Part shown: in pieces, positions 32,315-38,770 of the stretch | How the letters are laid out: every line of letters starts with the position of its first letter | How positions within the stretch are numbered: position 1 is the first letter of the stretch | Virus record (IMG/VR): IMGVR_UViG_3300008110_000127 | Coordinates: 1 to 41,458 of that record | From: a virus | Direction: 5' to 3' (one strand) | Length of the DNA stretch: 41,458 nucleotides | The notes under the pieces: model-generated | Told to the model about the DNA's origin: nothing | Databases searched by the model: none | What the model saw: only the letters and a program-made list of their open reading frames with translations | Program-made: the position numbers and the translations under genes

Positions 32315-32345
32315 TAAATATACGATAGGCTTCCTGCGGAGCCAA
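32315..32345 (-). promoter_or_regulatory. Early promoter cassette A (DUF932-like gene)
   Basis: Minus-strand TTGG (TTG at 32345-32343), exactly 20 nt, TATATTTAC (TA box 32322-32315), then GGTGTTG. The leader begins with a hairpin: TGTTGT/ACAACA arms at 32306-32311 and 32292-32297. It lacks the CGCGAA dyad, but at the same distance has a different near-palindrome, TTGAAAGCTCTCAA (32364-32377). Confidence 0.75.
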
Positions 32346-32448
32346 GTTGCCTGTGGAGTACTTTTGAAAGCTCTCAATAGCAATGCCAGCTTTACCACAC
32401 CACCCCCTCTTATCCGTATATACAATTCCCATTATTTTCAAAAATAAC

Positions 32449-32480
32449 TTGCCACCCCTAAAAAATATTATTATATTTAA
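32449..32480 (+). promoter_or_regulatory. Rightward host-type promoter
   Basis: Plus-strand TTG (32449-32451), exactly 20 nt, TATATTTAA (32472-32480), then an A-rich, hairpin-free leader to the ATG at 32521. It uses the same spacing as the leftward cassettes and faces away from promoter A, so 32273-32520 is a divergent control region. Confidence 0.7.
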
Positions 32481-32520
32481 ATCAAAAAACATACAAACAA
32501 ATAAAAAACATTTTATTTTT

Positions 32521-32667
32521 ATGAATGCATTATTAATCATAGGTTGGGCAACGTTGGCAACGTGGGCGATCCCAAACACTATTAAAGATGAAGAATTAAG
32601 ATATGGGATGAGGCTAGTACTAGGATCCATGTCAATTGGGGTATTAATTGGGGCTTTAGCTTTTTAG
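32521..32667 (+). CDS. Two-helix membrane peptide (48 aa)
   Basis: 48 residues with two hydrophobic segments (ALLIIGWATLATWAIP, then LVLGSMSIGVLIGALAF) joined by a charged turn (NTIKDEELRYG). The start is the ATG at 32521, preceded by AAAAAACATTTTATTTTT. The same leader phrase precedes the next gene, which settles this start over any farther upstream. First gene of the only rightward unit. Holin-like topology is possible, but nothing else supports lysis. Confidence 0.6.
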   Translation: MNALLIIGWATLATWAIPNTIKDEELRYGMRLVLGSMSIGVLIGALAF

Positions 32668-32688
32668 GAATAAAAAACATTTTATTTT

Positions 32689-32991
32689 ATGATTACGATA
32701 AAAAGTTTTCCACTGCAAAACTACACACGGCAAGTAGAAAAAGCCGTGGTTGTGTTTGGTTCCCCCACATGCCCCGCATGTAAAAAATTAAATGAAATTA
32801 TTGTTCCATTGCTTGAACAAGTCCACACGGATGTAGAATTTATGTTTCTGGATGGGGATAGATTTGAAAGTACTGCTGATTATTATGATATTGAATTTTA
32901 TCCCACCTTGGTTTATTTTGTAAGTGGGAAGGAAAAAGAAAGAGTACAATCTACGAATATAAAAGAAATTGAAAAAACTTTATTTAAATAA
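32689..32991 (+). CDS. Thioredoxin-like protein
   Basis: 100 residues with thioredoxin topology: VVVFGSPTCPACKKLNEIIV contains the redox pair C28-P-A-C31; FMFLDGDRFESTADYYDIEF and the cis-proline strand FYPTLVYF follow. Typical length for a phage thioredoxin or glutaredoxin. It probably reduces ribonucleotide reductase or other phage enzymes; the partner is not in this window. No signal peptide, so cytoplasmic. Leader AATAAAAAACATTTTATTTT matches that of the preceding gene. Confidence 0.85.
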   Translation: MITIKSFPLQNYTRQVEKAVVVFGSPTCPACKKLNEIIVPLLEQVHTDVEFMFLDGDRFESTADYYDIEFYPTLVYFVSGKEKERVQSTNIKEIEKTLFK

Positions 32992-32999
32992 AAAAAAAC

Positions 33000-33398
33000 A
33001 TGGCAACATTGGTATTAGTATTTACGTTAGGAGTTTCATTTGGGATGTTAGCTGTCCTAGGTATTGTCAAAGCAGCAGAAAAAGACTTTAATAGTGGACA
33101 AGATACTTTGGAAAGATCTTTAAAAGAGTTAGAAGTTGGTTTTAAACAACTGGATCAAAAATATCTAGATCTATATGTGGAGGTTGAACAAATGCGAACT
33201 ATCCTTAAGAACAATGGTTTTGAAAAAGATGTGGATATCCCCTCTACTTTACGTACCTTGAGTGAAAAGGTAGAAATTGTAAAATCAAATCAAGATTTTG
33301 ATAGAAAAACACAAGCTAAAGCTATTGGTAGTTTGGCTGATGATGTAAATAGAGTTAAAAAGTACGTAACACGTATTGCCTCTGGTAACGAATACTGA
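33000..33398 (+). CDS. Membrane-anchored coiled-coil protein
   Basis: 132 residues. An N-terminal hydrophobic helix (ATLVLVFTLGVSFGMLAVLG) is followed by ~105 residues of charged helix with heptads (LERSLKELEVGFKQLDQKYL, VEVEQMRTILKNN). The topology resembles i-spanins, but equally phage membrane scaffolds. It follows the thioredoxin-like gene by 8 nt and ends this module before the bidirectional terminator. Role unknown. Confidence 0.7.
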   Translation: MATLVLVFTLGVSFGMLAVLGIVKAAEKDFNSGQDTLERSLKELEVGFKQLDQKYLDLYVEVEQMRTILKNNGFEKDVDIPSTLRTLSEKVEIVKSNQDFDRKTQAKAIGSLADDVNRVKKYVTRIASGNEY

Positions 33399-33491
33399 TT
33401 TTTTTATATATTTTCCATACCCAAAAAGGTTTTTTTAAAAAAGAAGGTTGCCGCTTTATGTTTTTTTTCCAAAATGGGTAAAATGGAAAAA

Positions 33492-33517
33492 GGCCCCCTT
33501 TATGGGGGCCATTTTTT
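33492..33517. terminator. Bidirectional intrinsic terminator
   Basis: Perfect 7-bp stem GGCCCCC/GGGGGCC (33492-33498 and 33504-33510), loop TTTAT, followed by ATTTTTT on the plus strand and by TTTTT on the minus strand. It lies between the converging rightward module and the leftward early operon. Confidence 0.85.
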
Positions 33518-33529
33518 AAATAATGAGAT

Positions 33530-33752
33530 ATTTGTATATACTTGGTCGGGATGAAAGATTTTAGAAGCTGTGTTTGTTGTCCTACATCCTTTCTCCCGGC
33601 ACCCACGCATATATGGACACCTACGCGTATGGGCATATTTACATAATATATACGGTATACCGGCCAAATAATATATGCGTAAGTACGGACACAGGTAGGG
33701 GTACCCTATACGGAATACCCCATTTTAAAAATTACGGTTATGTGTGTTTATA
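33530..33752. other. Non-coding, palindrome-rich convergent gap
   Basis: No credible reading frame. It contains several short perfect palindromes within 100 nt: CATATATG (33608-33615), TACGCGTA (33622-33629), CGGTATACCG (33653-33662) and GGGTACCC (33699-33706), plus repeated TATACGG phrases. Composition differs from the surroundings (more C and G, CG dinucleotides). Function unknown; see findings. Confidence 0.5.
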
Positions 33753-33968
33753 TTATTTTATCTCAATATCCTCTTCTAGTATCACTACAGTCTCACCCTG
33801 GATATAACAGGCTTTGATTTGATTAAATTTTTCTAATGCTTCCTCCTCAGTATTAACTAAGGCTAAACATTGGCTACCCGCCCAAATAAAATACTTGGTT
33901 ACGATATCCATTTTACTAGTATCCCACCTTGTTTCTTTCTCGATTTTAAATTTCATATAGCTGTTCAT
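33753..33968 (-). CDS. Small hypothetical early protein (71 aa)
   Basis: MNSYMKFKIEKETRWDTSKM, then YFIWAGSQCLALVNTEEEAL and a strand-rich end (IQGETVVILEEDIEIK). Alpha/beta, no family recognised. Start box AATAAGTTATG, a variant lacking one G. Last gene of the unit driven by cassette B and followed by the palindrome-rich gap. Confidence 0.6.
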   Translation of the reverse strand: MNSYMKFKIEKETRWDTSKMDIVTKYFIWAGSQCLALVNTEEEALEKFNQIKACYIQGETVVILEEDIEIK

Positions 33969-33987
33969 AACTTATTATTTTATTATT

Positions 33988-34263
33988 CTATTCTACGTTG
34001 AATATCATTTCTGATAAAGCCATTTTATAGCTGGTTCTTTGATTCATCATATCATATGAGTACAAACTAACATACTGTTTAGTTACCTTATCTATGTTCA
34101 TTGTGGAACCGAATAACTCAGCTCTACCAATGGAATAAGATGTATCTCTAGAATATGTAAACATATATGTTTTATATTCTATACCTTTGTATGTGAATGG
34201 GATACCAGATTCTAATGTTCCATTATTATACTTACCTACAAAATTAAATTCAATACCGTTCAT
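33988..34263 (-). CDS. Small hypothetical early protein (~91 aa)
   Basis: MNGIEFNFVGKYNNGTLESG and a run of beta strands (GIEYKTYMFTYSRD, AELFGSTMNIDKVTKQYVSL), probably a small beta-barrel. An ATG 6 nt upstream is part of the box AATAATGGTTATG, so the start is taken as the ATG at 34263. Eight nt after the 34272 gene. Function unknown. Confidence 0.6.
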   Translation of the reverse strand: MNGIEFNFVGKYNNGTLESGIPFTYKGIEYKTYMFTYSRDTSYSIGRAELFGSTMNIDKVTKQYVSLYSYDMMNQRTSYKMALSEMIFNVE

Positions 34264-34271
34264 AACCATTA

Positions 34272-34628
34272 TTATTTTATAAGTTTAACCTTTGGATTAT
34301 TCACTAATGATATTTTAACAACATTATGACCATATTGTGTATGTTTAACAGCACCAAACTGCTTTAACAACGGATAATACTTGGTATAATTTAGATGAAG
34401 ATCATATATAACAATAGATTTCTTATATACATAAACATGAATATATGGATCTGTACCTACATAAAATGTATCCTTAGGTAACCATGGATTATCCTGGAAT
34501 CCAATCCAACAATCTCTAACTACTAATACATTATCCTCACTCTCAACTATACTACCTTCACTCCATTTCCATTCCCCAAGGATGAATATTCTGGGATCGC
34601 ATGTACTCAATTCTGTATTCAATTCCAT
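34272..34628 (-). CDS. Small hypothetical early protein (~118 aa)
   Basis: MELNTELSTCDPRIFILGEW, strand-rich with many W and Y (KWSEGSIVE, VLVVRDCWIGFQDNPWLPKD, YIHVYVYKKSIVIYDLHLNY). No family recognised. First gene after cassette B. Its leader contains the start box twice: AATAAAGGTTATA without a start codon, then AATAAAATGGTTATG with the start at 34628. Confidence 0.6.
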   Translation of the reverse strand: MELNTELSTCDPRIFILGEWKWSEGSIVESEDNVLVVRDCWIGFQDNPWLPKDTFYVGTDPYIHVYVYKKSIVIYDLHLNYTKYYPLLKQFGAVKHTQYGHNVVKISLVNNPKVKLIK

Positions 34629-34689
34629 AACCATTTTATTTTATATTATATAACCTTTATTTAATGTACGTTATTTAAATAACAACACG

Positions 34690-34720
34690 TAAATCTACGA
34701 ACAAATCCTCAGGTCTCCAA
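34690..34720 (-). promoter_or_regulatory. Early promoter cassette B
   Basis: Minus-strand TTGG (TTG 34720-34718), 20 nt, TAGATTTAC (box 34697-34690), then GTGTTG. The -33 box sits in an inverted repeat CCTCA...TGAGG. The leader starts with the perfect palindrome GTTATTTAAATAAC (34670-34683). No CGCGAA dyad; the matching position holds only CAACAAATGGTTAATA. Confidence 0.75.
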
Positions 34721-34770
34721 GCAAGACGCATGAGGCTTTCAACAAATGGTTAATATGTTTTTTGAAAATT

Positions 34771-34878
34771 TTACAAAAACATTAAAAAAATTACAGTTAA
34801 AATAAAAAGAACGCCACTTATTAAAGCAACTTTTTCAGAAAATTCAATTTGTTTTTGTCTTTTTGTTTGGTTTTCCAT
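34771..34878 (-). CDS. Single-pass membrane micropeptide (35 aa)
   Basis: Found by reading the minus strand: ATG at 34878, TAA at 34771. The product is a basic head (MENQTKRQKQIEFSEKVA) and a hydrophobic helix (LISGVLFILTVIFLMFL). The clear polar/hydrophobic division argues for a real gene. TATATTTAAT, a good -7 box, lies about 20 nt upstream, though no TTG stands 20 nt before it. Function unknown. Confidence 0.45.
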   Translation of the reverse strand: MENQTKRQKQIEFSEKVALISGVLFILTVIFLMFL

Positions 34879-35170
34879 TTTTTTACATATAAATTAAATA
34901 TAACTTTGCAAATTCAACAATTGGCACACGTGAGCATCTTTCTTATTTGCAATTTTTATATGTGTTTTTTGCAAATAGTGCAATTCGTGTATATATTTTG
35001 CTTCTCAATCAGAGTTTATTGGCAAGCAATAAATGTTGGTTAGTAATCAATACCTCTCCCCCCCTATACCACATATACTCCATTCCACATACTATCGCTA
35101 TTCCATTATCCATCCACTATAACACACACCATTTATTCCCCCCGTTTATAGTGTTGGACACACGTTGTTA
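34879..35170. other. Gene-free gap with TTGCAAAT repeats
   Basis: No convincing gene on either strand. It holds several copies of TTTGCAA/TTGCAAAT (around 34909, 34949, 34969), and the phrase TTTGCAAATTCAACAATT also occurs, with one change, beside cassette C at ~37101. TTGGCAAGCAA near 35020 resembles part of the cassette spacer. It may be a decayed cassette. Confidence 0.4.
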
Positions 35171-35449
35171 CTACACACCCTCATTAAACGCATCATATAG
35201 CTCCACCCAATTAACATTATCAATATCAATTCCATCATTCACCCGTACAATATAATTTTCCATTGTTTCATATAGGTGATTAGCATCTGTTGAACGAGTA
35301 GCTCGACGATACATTAGCTCATCATCCGTTATCCAATTGTAGGTATTCCACGTATCCCAATTGGTCCATCCGTTGTATGTTGTTGTGGTTGTTGTAGTGT
35401 TAGTGTTATTCATATCTGGATTTATTATCGTTATTATTTCTCCCCCCAT
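35171..35449 (-). CDS. Conserved small phage protein (NWDTWN motif, DUF7249-like)
   Basis: 92 residues. The core TYNGWTNWDTWNTYNWITDD, then ELMYRRA, matches the small phage family with a (N/G)WTN..TW....WI..DE signature (I believe DUF7249; not checked). A short Thr run (NTNTTTTTTT) precedes it. Two starts are possible: the ATG at 35449 overlaps the upstream stop as TAATG, and an ATG at 35413 gives a protein starting MNNTN. Function unknown. Confidence 0.65.
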   Translation of the reverse strand: MGGEIITIINPDMNNTNTTTTTTTYNGWTNWDTWNTYNWITDDELMYRRATRSTDANHLYETMENYIVRVNDGIDIDNVNWVELYDAFNEGV

Positions 35450-35688
35450 TATAGCTGCTTTAGTTTATAGCCTTCGGGTTCGGGAGCATTATGTTCTACA
35501 TTAGCTGCATCCCATCCCTTATACCATGCTTTCATTATATCCATAGCAAGTTCTTGAGGCATATCATCAATATTACTATCTAATAATTTCATAGCTCTAG
35601 AATCATCAAAGAATGCTCGCTTTAATCCTTTATTGAATGCCTTATCACCTAAATGAGTAGCTAACCAAATTTTATCTTTACTTTCCAT
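35449..35688 (-). CDS. Small hypothetical early protein (79 aa)
   Basis: MESKDKIWLATHLGDKAFNK, then KRAFFDDSRAMKLLDSNID, ELAMDIMKAWYKGWDAANVE and a short tail. All-helical; the AWYKGWDAAN segment is reminiscent of small phage helical proteins. One-base overlaps on both sides show translational coupling. Function unknown. Confidence 0.6.
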   Translation of the reverse strand: MESKDKIWLATHLGDKAFNKGLKRAFFDDSRAMKLLDSNIDDMPQELAMDIMKAWYKGWDAANVEHNAPEPEGYKLKQL

Positions 35689-35876
35689 TAGAATCTTAGT
35701 TTACCTTGATTATTATCCTTTGGTTCCGATTTAGTAATAGAAGCTACTGCCCATACCTCCCCAATCATTATAATAAGTGAAAGAATAGGATTAACATTAT
35801 ATCCAATCCAAACCAAAGTTCCTATATTAATAGTTGTAAATACTATTAGAAGTGTTGTTATTGTTAGTCTGTTCAT
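35688..35876 (-). CDS. Small two-helix membrane protein (62 aa)
   Basis: MNRLTITTLLIVFTTINIGT and NPILSLIIMIGEVWAVASIT are two hydrophobic segments, followed by a hydrophilic tail (KSEPKDNNQGKLRF). Preceded by AATAAATAATAATATG rather than the GGTTATG box. It may insert in the host inner membrane; no function known. Confidence 0.6.
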   Translation of the reverse strand: MNRLTITTLLIVFTTINIGTLVWIGYNVNPILSLIIMIGEVWAVASITKSEPKDNNQGKLRF

Positions 35877-35898
35877 ATTATTATTTATTTATCTAAAT

Positions 35899-36183
35899 TT
35901 AATCTCTATATAAAAACATTGAAAAATCTACTTCAATACCTTTTTGTTTTCTAATTACATATTGGATATTCCAAAATGCCTTGTATACATGGCCTGCATG
36001 TTCAGGATTAGATGAATATTTAGTTCTCCACATATACTCACCACCACTCATTCTATGAGAATTCAATAACCATAATTGATCTCCCTTGATAAGACGATTT
36101 ACTATTTTATTTTGAGCGGGAGTGAATTTAACATCCTTTACCAATTCTGTAAATTGTTCTAAATTCAATGTTGTATGAGCCAT
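35899..36183 (-). CDS. Small hypothetical early protein (94 aa)
   Basis: MAHTTLNLEQFTELVKDVKF, then TPAQNKIVNRLIKGDQLWLL, GGEYMWRTKYSSNPEHAGHV and YKAFWNIQYVIRKQKGI. A helix pair with a winged-helix-like feel (NRLIKG...) but no clear family. Start box AATAAAGGTTATG. Confidence 0.6.
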   Translation of the reverse strand: MAHTTLNLEQFTELVKDVKFTPAQNKIVNRLIKGDQLWLLNSHRMSGGEYMWRTKYSSNPEHAGHVYKAFWNIQYVIRKQKGIEVDFSMFLYRD

Positions 36184-36198
36184 AACCTTTATTATTTA

Positions 36199-36507
36199 TT
36201 ATTTTTGAACTACTTTAAGAAATGGTTTAAAATCTGTTTTATATTCATTACTTAGATTAGCCATATTAATCATAGTATCAATAAACGATTTTTTAGCAAA
36301 TGTCATATCTGAACTACCAAATCCCTGATCTTCAGGCCAATCTTCAAAATCTGATATAACATCACTTAGTGCCACATATATAGCATCTGTTATTGTAACT
36401 TCTCTACCACTCCACTTACTAATAACTGGGAATGCTTTTTCGATAATATCGTATCCTTCTATTTGTCTAGCGGATAAAACTGAGGTTAAATTGAATGGTA
36501 ATGCCAT
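36199..36507 (-). CDS. Small hypothetical early protein (102 aa)
   Basis: MALPFNLTSVLSARQIEGYD, then FPVISKWSGREVTITDAIYV, FEDWPEDQGFGSSDMTFAKK and a helical end. Acidic in the middle. No family recognised. Start box AATAATAAAAGTTATG. Fifteen nt before the next start in the cassette C unit. Confidence 0.6.
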   Translation of the reverse strand: MALPFNLTSVLSARQIEGYDIIEKAFPVISKWSGREVTITDAIYVALSDVISDFEDWPEDQGFGSSDMTFAKKSFIDTMINMANLSNEYKTDFKPFLKVVQK

Positions 36508-36515
36508 AACTTTTA

Positions 36516-36758
36516 TTATTTATTTAAGGTTGAATTATTCATTACTGTATCTAAAATGATATTGTATGCATCTACTGTATCATATCCTTGTCTGTCATAA
36601 AATGAAATAATATCTCCTATACTATTACACTTGTTAACTTCATTTTCTACACCCTTAACATACAATTCAAATTCCTCTTCTTGTAATACATCCCCCCAAA
36701 TAGATAATGAGGTTTCGCTTTTAATAATTAACTCTTTTAATTCATCAAATGTTATCAT
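36516..36758 (-). CDS. Small hypothetical early protein (80 aa)
   Basis: MITFDELKELIIKSETSLSI, acidic and helical (EEEFELYVKGVENEVNK, then DRQGYDTVDAYNIILDTVMN). No family recognised. Start box AAATAAAGGTTATG. Acidic small early proteins often bind and inhibit host enzymes, but nothing specific supports that here. Confidence 0.6.
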   Translation of the reverse strand: MITFDELKELIIKSETSLSIWGDVLQEEEFELYVKGVENEVNKCNSIGDIISFYDRQGYDTVDAYNIILDTVMNNSTLNK

Positions 36759-36774
36759 AACCTTTATTTTTTAT

Positions 36775-36963
36775 TTAATTATATCTTTGCATTATAATAT
36801 CTGCAAACGCATAAAACTGATCAAAATCATCCTCTCTCATTAATGCTACTGCACTTTGGAATTCTAATATAAATGCATCTCGTTTTGGTGTATCATCTCC
36901 TAATTCAAGATCATCTGCTAAATTGATAATTTCTTCTAGTGCTTGTTTTTCAAATTTTGTCAT
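36775..36963 (-). CDS. Small acidic early protein (62 aa)
   Basis: MTKFEKQALEEIINLADDLE, then RDAFILEFQSAVALMREDDF and DQFYAFADIIMQRYN. All-helical, strongly acidic. First gene after cassette C; start box TAATAAAGGTTATG. No family recognised. Confidence 0.6.
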   Translation of the reverse strand: MTKFEKQALEEIINLADDLELGDDTPKRDAFILEFQSAVALMREDDFDQFYAFADIIMQRYN

Positions 36964-37027
36964 AACCTTTATTATATTATAATGTTAAATAATTATTTAC
37001 GTTTCGTTAACCTGTAACTCAACAATG

Positions 37028-37058
37028 TAAATCTACGAACGATTTTTTGCTTCTCCAA
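37028..37058 (-). promoter_or_regulatory. Early promoter cassette C
   Basis: Minus-strand TTGG (TTG 37058-37056), 20 nt, TAGATTTAC (box 37035-37028), then ATTGTTG. The -33 box lies in the inverted repeat TTGCTT-GGAG-AAGCAA. The leader has a 4-bp hairpin (GTTA/TAAC, 37006-37018). Drives the run from 36963 to 35171. Confidence 0.8.
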
Positions 37059-37077
37059 GCAAGTAACAAGGAACATT

Positions 37078-37093
37078 CGCGAAACAGTTCGCG
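37078..37093. promoter_or_regulatory. Upstream dyad CGCGAA-ACAG-TTCGCG (cassette C)
   Basis: Perfect 6-bp inverted repeat with 4-bp centre, starting exactly 19 bp upstream of the TTG. Also framed by CAAGGA/TCCTTG (37067-37072 and 37097-37102). Probable regulator or activator site, or an RNA hairpin at the end of the upstream transcript. Confidence 0.7.
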
Positions 37094-37132
37094 CGCTCCT
37101 TGCAAATACAACAATTTAGCTTAAGTACTTTG

Positions 37133-37375
37133 TTAGTCCCACCACATATTACCAATTCTATCCCATTCCCTACTTCGTGTAAGAGTAGCTTTGTGTAGTG
37201 TATTATAATCTACTTGTGACTCTGATCCCGGATACTCTCTCTTTAGTTTCTTCTTGAATTCTACTAAATTCTCAGCCCATATATCATTGAACCCTCCGCT
37301 CTTCCAATTGAAGAGGTATCGGTATTGTCCTCGATAGTTCTTTAGTAACGGTTCTCTTTTATTTTGCTTTAACAT
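37133..37375 (-). CDS. Small hypothetical early protein (80 aa)
   Basis: Start at the ATG in AATAAAGGTTATG (37375), giving MLKQNKREPLLKNYRGQYRY, LFNWKSGGFNDIWAENLVEF, KKKLKREYPGSESQVDYN and a WDRIGNMWWD end. An in-frame TTG farther upstream lies inside the leader and is rejected. Basic, Trp-rich, alpha/beta. Unknown function. Confidence 0.6.
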   Translation of the reverse strand: MLKQNKREPLLKNYRGQYRYLFNWKSGGFNDIWAENLVEFKKKLKREYPGSESQVDYNTLHKATLTRSREWDRIGNMWWD

Positions 37376-37407
37376 AACCTTTATTTTTATATTCAATTAT
37401 TTACCAA

Positions 37408-37746
37408 TTATTTTTTCCACTCCTCATCATCTTCATTTATGAACATACCTGGACCTGGATGCTCATCAATCCCCATTTCCCATAGAAAATTATCCTTATC
37501 CAATTCAATAGGTTCGCTAAATATAAACTCCCAATCAATCAAAGTATACTTAGAATGACTGTTACAATAATCATACAATAGGTTTTCGATAGCCTTCTCC
37601 ACCTCACCAGGAGCAGCAAACATAACAGGATTGGGATCTACTCCCTTGATAATAAACTCGGTACCACCTTTTGGTTTCCAATATGGAGTATCATTGTCAC
37701 TATAATTTTCATAATACTGCGCTGTAATTCTGATATCTGCTTTCAT
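37408..37746 (-). CDS. Small hypothetical early protein (112 aa)
   Basis: MKADIRITAQYYENYSDNDT, then WKPKGGTEFIIKGVDPNPVM, EVEKAIENLLYDYCNSHSKY, TLIDWEFIFSEP and GIDEHPGPGMFINEDDEEW. The N-terminal ITAQYYENY...WK.KGG.EF phrase looks like a small conserved phage family. First gene after cassette D; start box AAATAAAGGTTATG. Confidence 0.65.
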   Translation of the reverse strand: MKADIRITAQYYENYSDNDTPYWKPKGGTEFIIKGVDPNPVMFAAPGEVEKAIENLLYDYCNSHSKYTLIDWEFIFSEPIELDKDNFLWEMGIDEHPGPGMFINEDDEEWKK

Positions 37747-37817
37747 AACCTTTATTTTATATATGTTAAATGATATAATACTATTGATTTAATACGTCAT
37801 AACTCAAATCAACAATG

Positions 37818-37848
37818 TAAATCTACGAACGATTTTTACGAAAGCCAA
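37818..37848 (-). promoter_or_regulatory. Early promoter cassette D
   Basis: Minus-strand TTGG (TTG 37848-37846), 20 nt, TAGATTTAC (box 37825-37818), then ATTGTTG. CGAAAG/CTTTCG arms flank the -33 region. The leader hairpin has 7-bp arms TTGATTT/AAATCAA (37806-37812 and 37784-37790). Confidence 0.8.
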
Positions 37849-37867
37849 ATTTTGCGCATGGAACTTT

Positions 37868-37883
37868 CGCGAAACAGTTCGCG
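37868..37883. promoter_or_regulatory. Upstream dyad CGCGAA-ACAG-TTCGCG (cassette D)
   Basis: Identical to the cassette C dyad, again exactly 19 bp upstream of TTG. It ends 3 nt before the stop codon of the upstream gene. Confidence 0.7.
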
Positions 37884-37886
37884 CGT

Positions 37887-38162
37887 TTATTGAACACTTT
37901 GCAATAATTGAATTCGTTCCATTCCAACAGTTACGTCTTCTTCTCTAAGATAACCAATAACACCATCTGCTACAGGAGTATCATATACTACATCCCCATC
38001 ACTATCTATTACTGCTAATTCATATAAACCCATTTTACCACCATAGGAATAATTACTTTTTACTATACTAGCTCCATATCCATTTTCAAACATAATGCTA
38101 GCTCTAATACCTCCTATGTGATTAGGATGTTCTACAAATTCTAAATCTTTAAATGTTTTCAT
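37887..38162 (-). CDS. Small hypothetical early protein (91 aa)
   Basis: Start taken at the ATG at 38162 (MKTFKDLEFVEHPNHIGGIR), which has AAAGGATAATAAT before it; an in-frame TTG 24 nt upstream overlaps the neighbouring gene and is less likely. ASIMFENGYGASIVKSNYSY and ELAVIDSDGDVVYDTPVADG suggest a small beta-sheet protein; similar V.H....G..A...F.NGYG phrases occur in phage proteins of unknown function. Confidence 0.65.
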   Translation of the reverse strand: MKTFKDLEFVEHPNHIGGIRASIMFENGYGASIVKSNYSYGGKMGLYELAVIDSDGDVVYDTPVADGVIGYLREEDVTVGMERIQLLQSVQ

Positions 38163-38166
38163 ATTA

Positions 38167-38403
38167 TTATCCTTTATATCGTTCAATCATTTTGTACATA
38201 AAACGAGGTAAGCAATCATCATCTTCACTATCGTTTTCTACGATCGTATATTGTTCACCAATGATAGATTGTAACTGAGATTCATCTACTCGTCTCCAAT
38301 AACCAAATCTAAGGAATGGTGTATTATTACCGCCCCAAACTCTATCTATAGTGAATGGACCAAATGTTTTTTCTAATGTGTCTAATGTTTCTTTATTTAA
38401 CAT
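38167..38403 (-). CDS. Small hypothetical early protein (78 aa)
   Basis: MLNKETLDTLEKTFGPFTID, RVWGGNNTPFLRFGYWRRVD, then an acidic stretch (ENDSEDDDCLPRF) and MYKMIERYKG. No family recognised. First gene after cassette E; start box AATAATAAAGGTTATG. Confidence 0.6.
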   Translation of the reverse strand: MLNKETLDTLEKTFGPFTIDRVWGGNNTPFLRFGYWRRVDESQLQSIIGEQYTIVENDSEDDDCLPRFMYKMIERYKG

Positions 38404-38433
38404 AACCTTTATTATTTAATTTTTATTCTATAG

Positions 38434-38450
38434 TATAACACCGTGTTATA
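38434..38450. promoter_or_regulatory. Palindrome TATAACACCGTGTTATA in leader E
   Basis: Perfect 8-bp arms around one base. The same 17-mer occurs in leader F (40030-40046). Between TSS and start box, so either an operator or a second leader hairpin (on the minus strand TATAACAC-G-GTGTTATA). Confidence 0.6.
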
Positions 38451-38480
38451 CCATGCGTACGCTTTAAACGTACAACAGCG

Positions 38481-38511
38481 TAAATCTACGAACGCTTCCT
38501 CAGTTCTCCAA
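38481..38511 (-). promoter_or_regulatory. Early promoter cassette E
   Basis: Minus-strand TTGG (TTG 38511-38509), 20 nt, TAGATTTAC (box 38488-38481), then GCTGTTG. First leader hairpin GTACG/CGTAC (38457-38461 and 38469-38473), then the palindrome at 38434-38450. Drives 38403 to 37887. Confidence 0.8.
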
Positions 38512-38530
38512 CAAAATCACATGGAACTTT

Positions 38531-38546
38531 CGCGAAACAGTTTGCG
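38531..38546. promoter_or_regulatory. Upstream dyad variant CGCGAA-ACAG-TTTGCG (cassette E)
   Basis: Same position (19 bp from TTG) as in C and D, with one base change that breaks one pair of the dyad. Confidence 0.6.
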
Positions 38547-38590
38547 TGTTTCTTGAAATTACTTCAAAAAAATATAAAAAAATTGTTAGT

Positions 38591-38770
38591 TTAAATTTTA
38601 CTTACTAAAGTTTTGTCAACAGGATACGCAGTACCTTCTTCTGTTCTACAGACATAGTAAGTTCTTTTTACTGATCCATATTCCACTTCTCTAATCTCTT
38701 CAAATACACCTATGTGGATCGTTCCTGCGAATGGAAATCGCACTTTATCTCCTTTTTTTAGTTTAGACAT
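38591..38770 (-). CDS. Small SH3/KOW-like early protein (59 aa)
   Basis: Read directly: ATG at 38770, TAA at 38591. MSKLKKGDKVRFPFAGTIHI, GVFEEIREVEYGSVKRTYYV, CRTEEGTAYPVDKTLV is a five-strand pattern with the KKGDKVRF opening typical of KOW/SH3-like barrels. Its start overlaps the stop of the 46-residue gene upstream (13 nt), so it is translated as part of the chain 39201 to 38591. Ligand unknown. Confidence 0.65.
   Translation of the reverse strand: MSKLKKGDKVRFPFAGTIHIGVFEEIREVEYGSVKRTYYVCRTEEGTAYPVDKTLVSKI

Noticed and set aside
32235-32630. Minus-strand open frame of 131 codons overlapping the DUF932-like gene start
   Set aside because: It runs across promoter A, its leader hairpin and the divergent rightward promoter, and overlaps the true start of the DUF932-like gene; the composition looks like chance.
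29111-33398. Membrane coiled-coil proteins (29111-29377, 33000-33398) called as spanins with a holin at 32521
   Set aside because: Topology is compatible, but there is no outer-membrane spanin, endolysin or other lysis gene beside them; kept only as possibilities.
33355-33636. Minus-strand frame of 93 codons across the bidirectional terminator
   Set aside because: It contains the terminator hairpin, overlaps the rightward coiled-coil gene and has no start signal.
33530-33752. tRNA gene or small structured RNA
   Set aside because: No cloverleaf, no TTCGAATCC-like arm, and the palindromes are separate short units.
34849-35255. Plus-strand frames in the gap before 35171
   Set aside because: No start box or promoter, low-complexity translation, and the second overlaps a convincing minus-strand gene.
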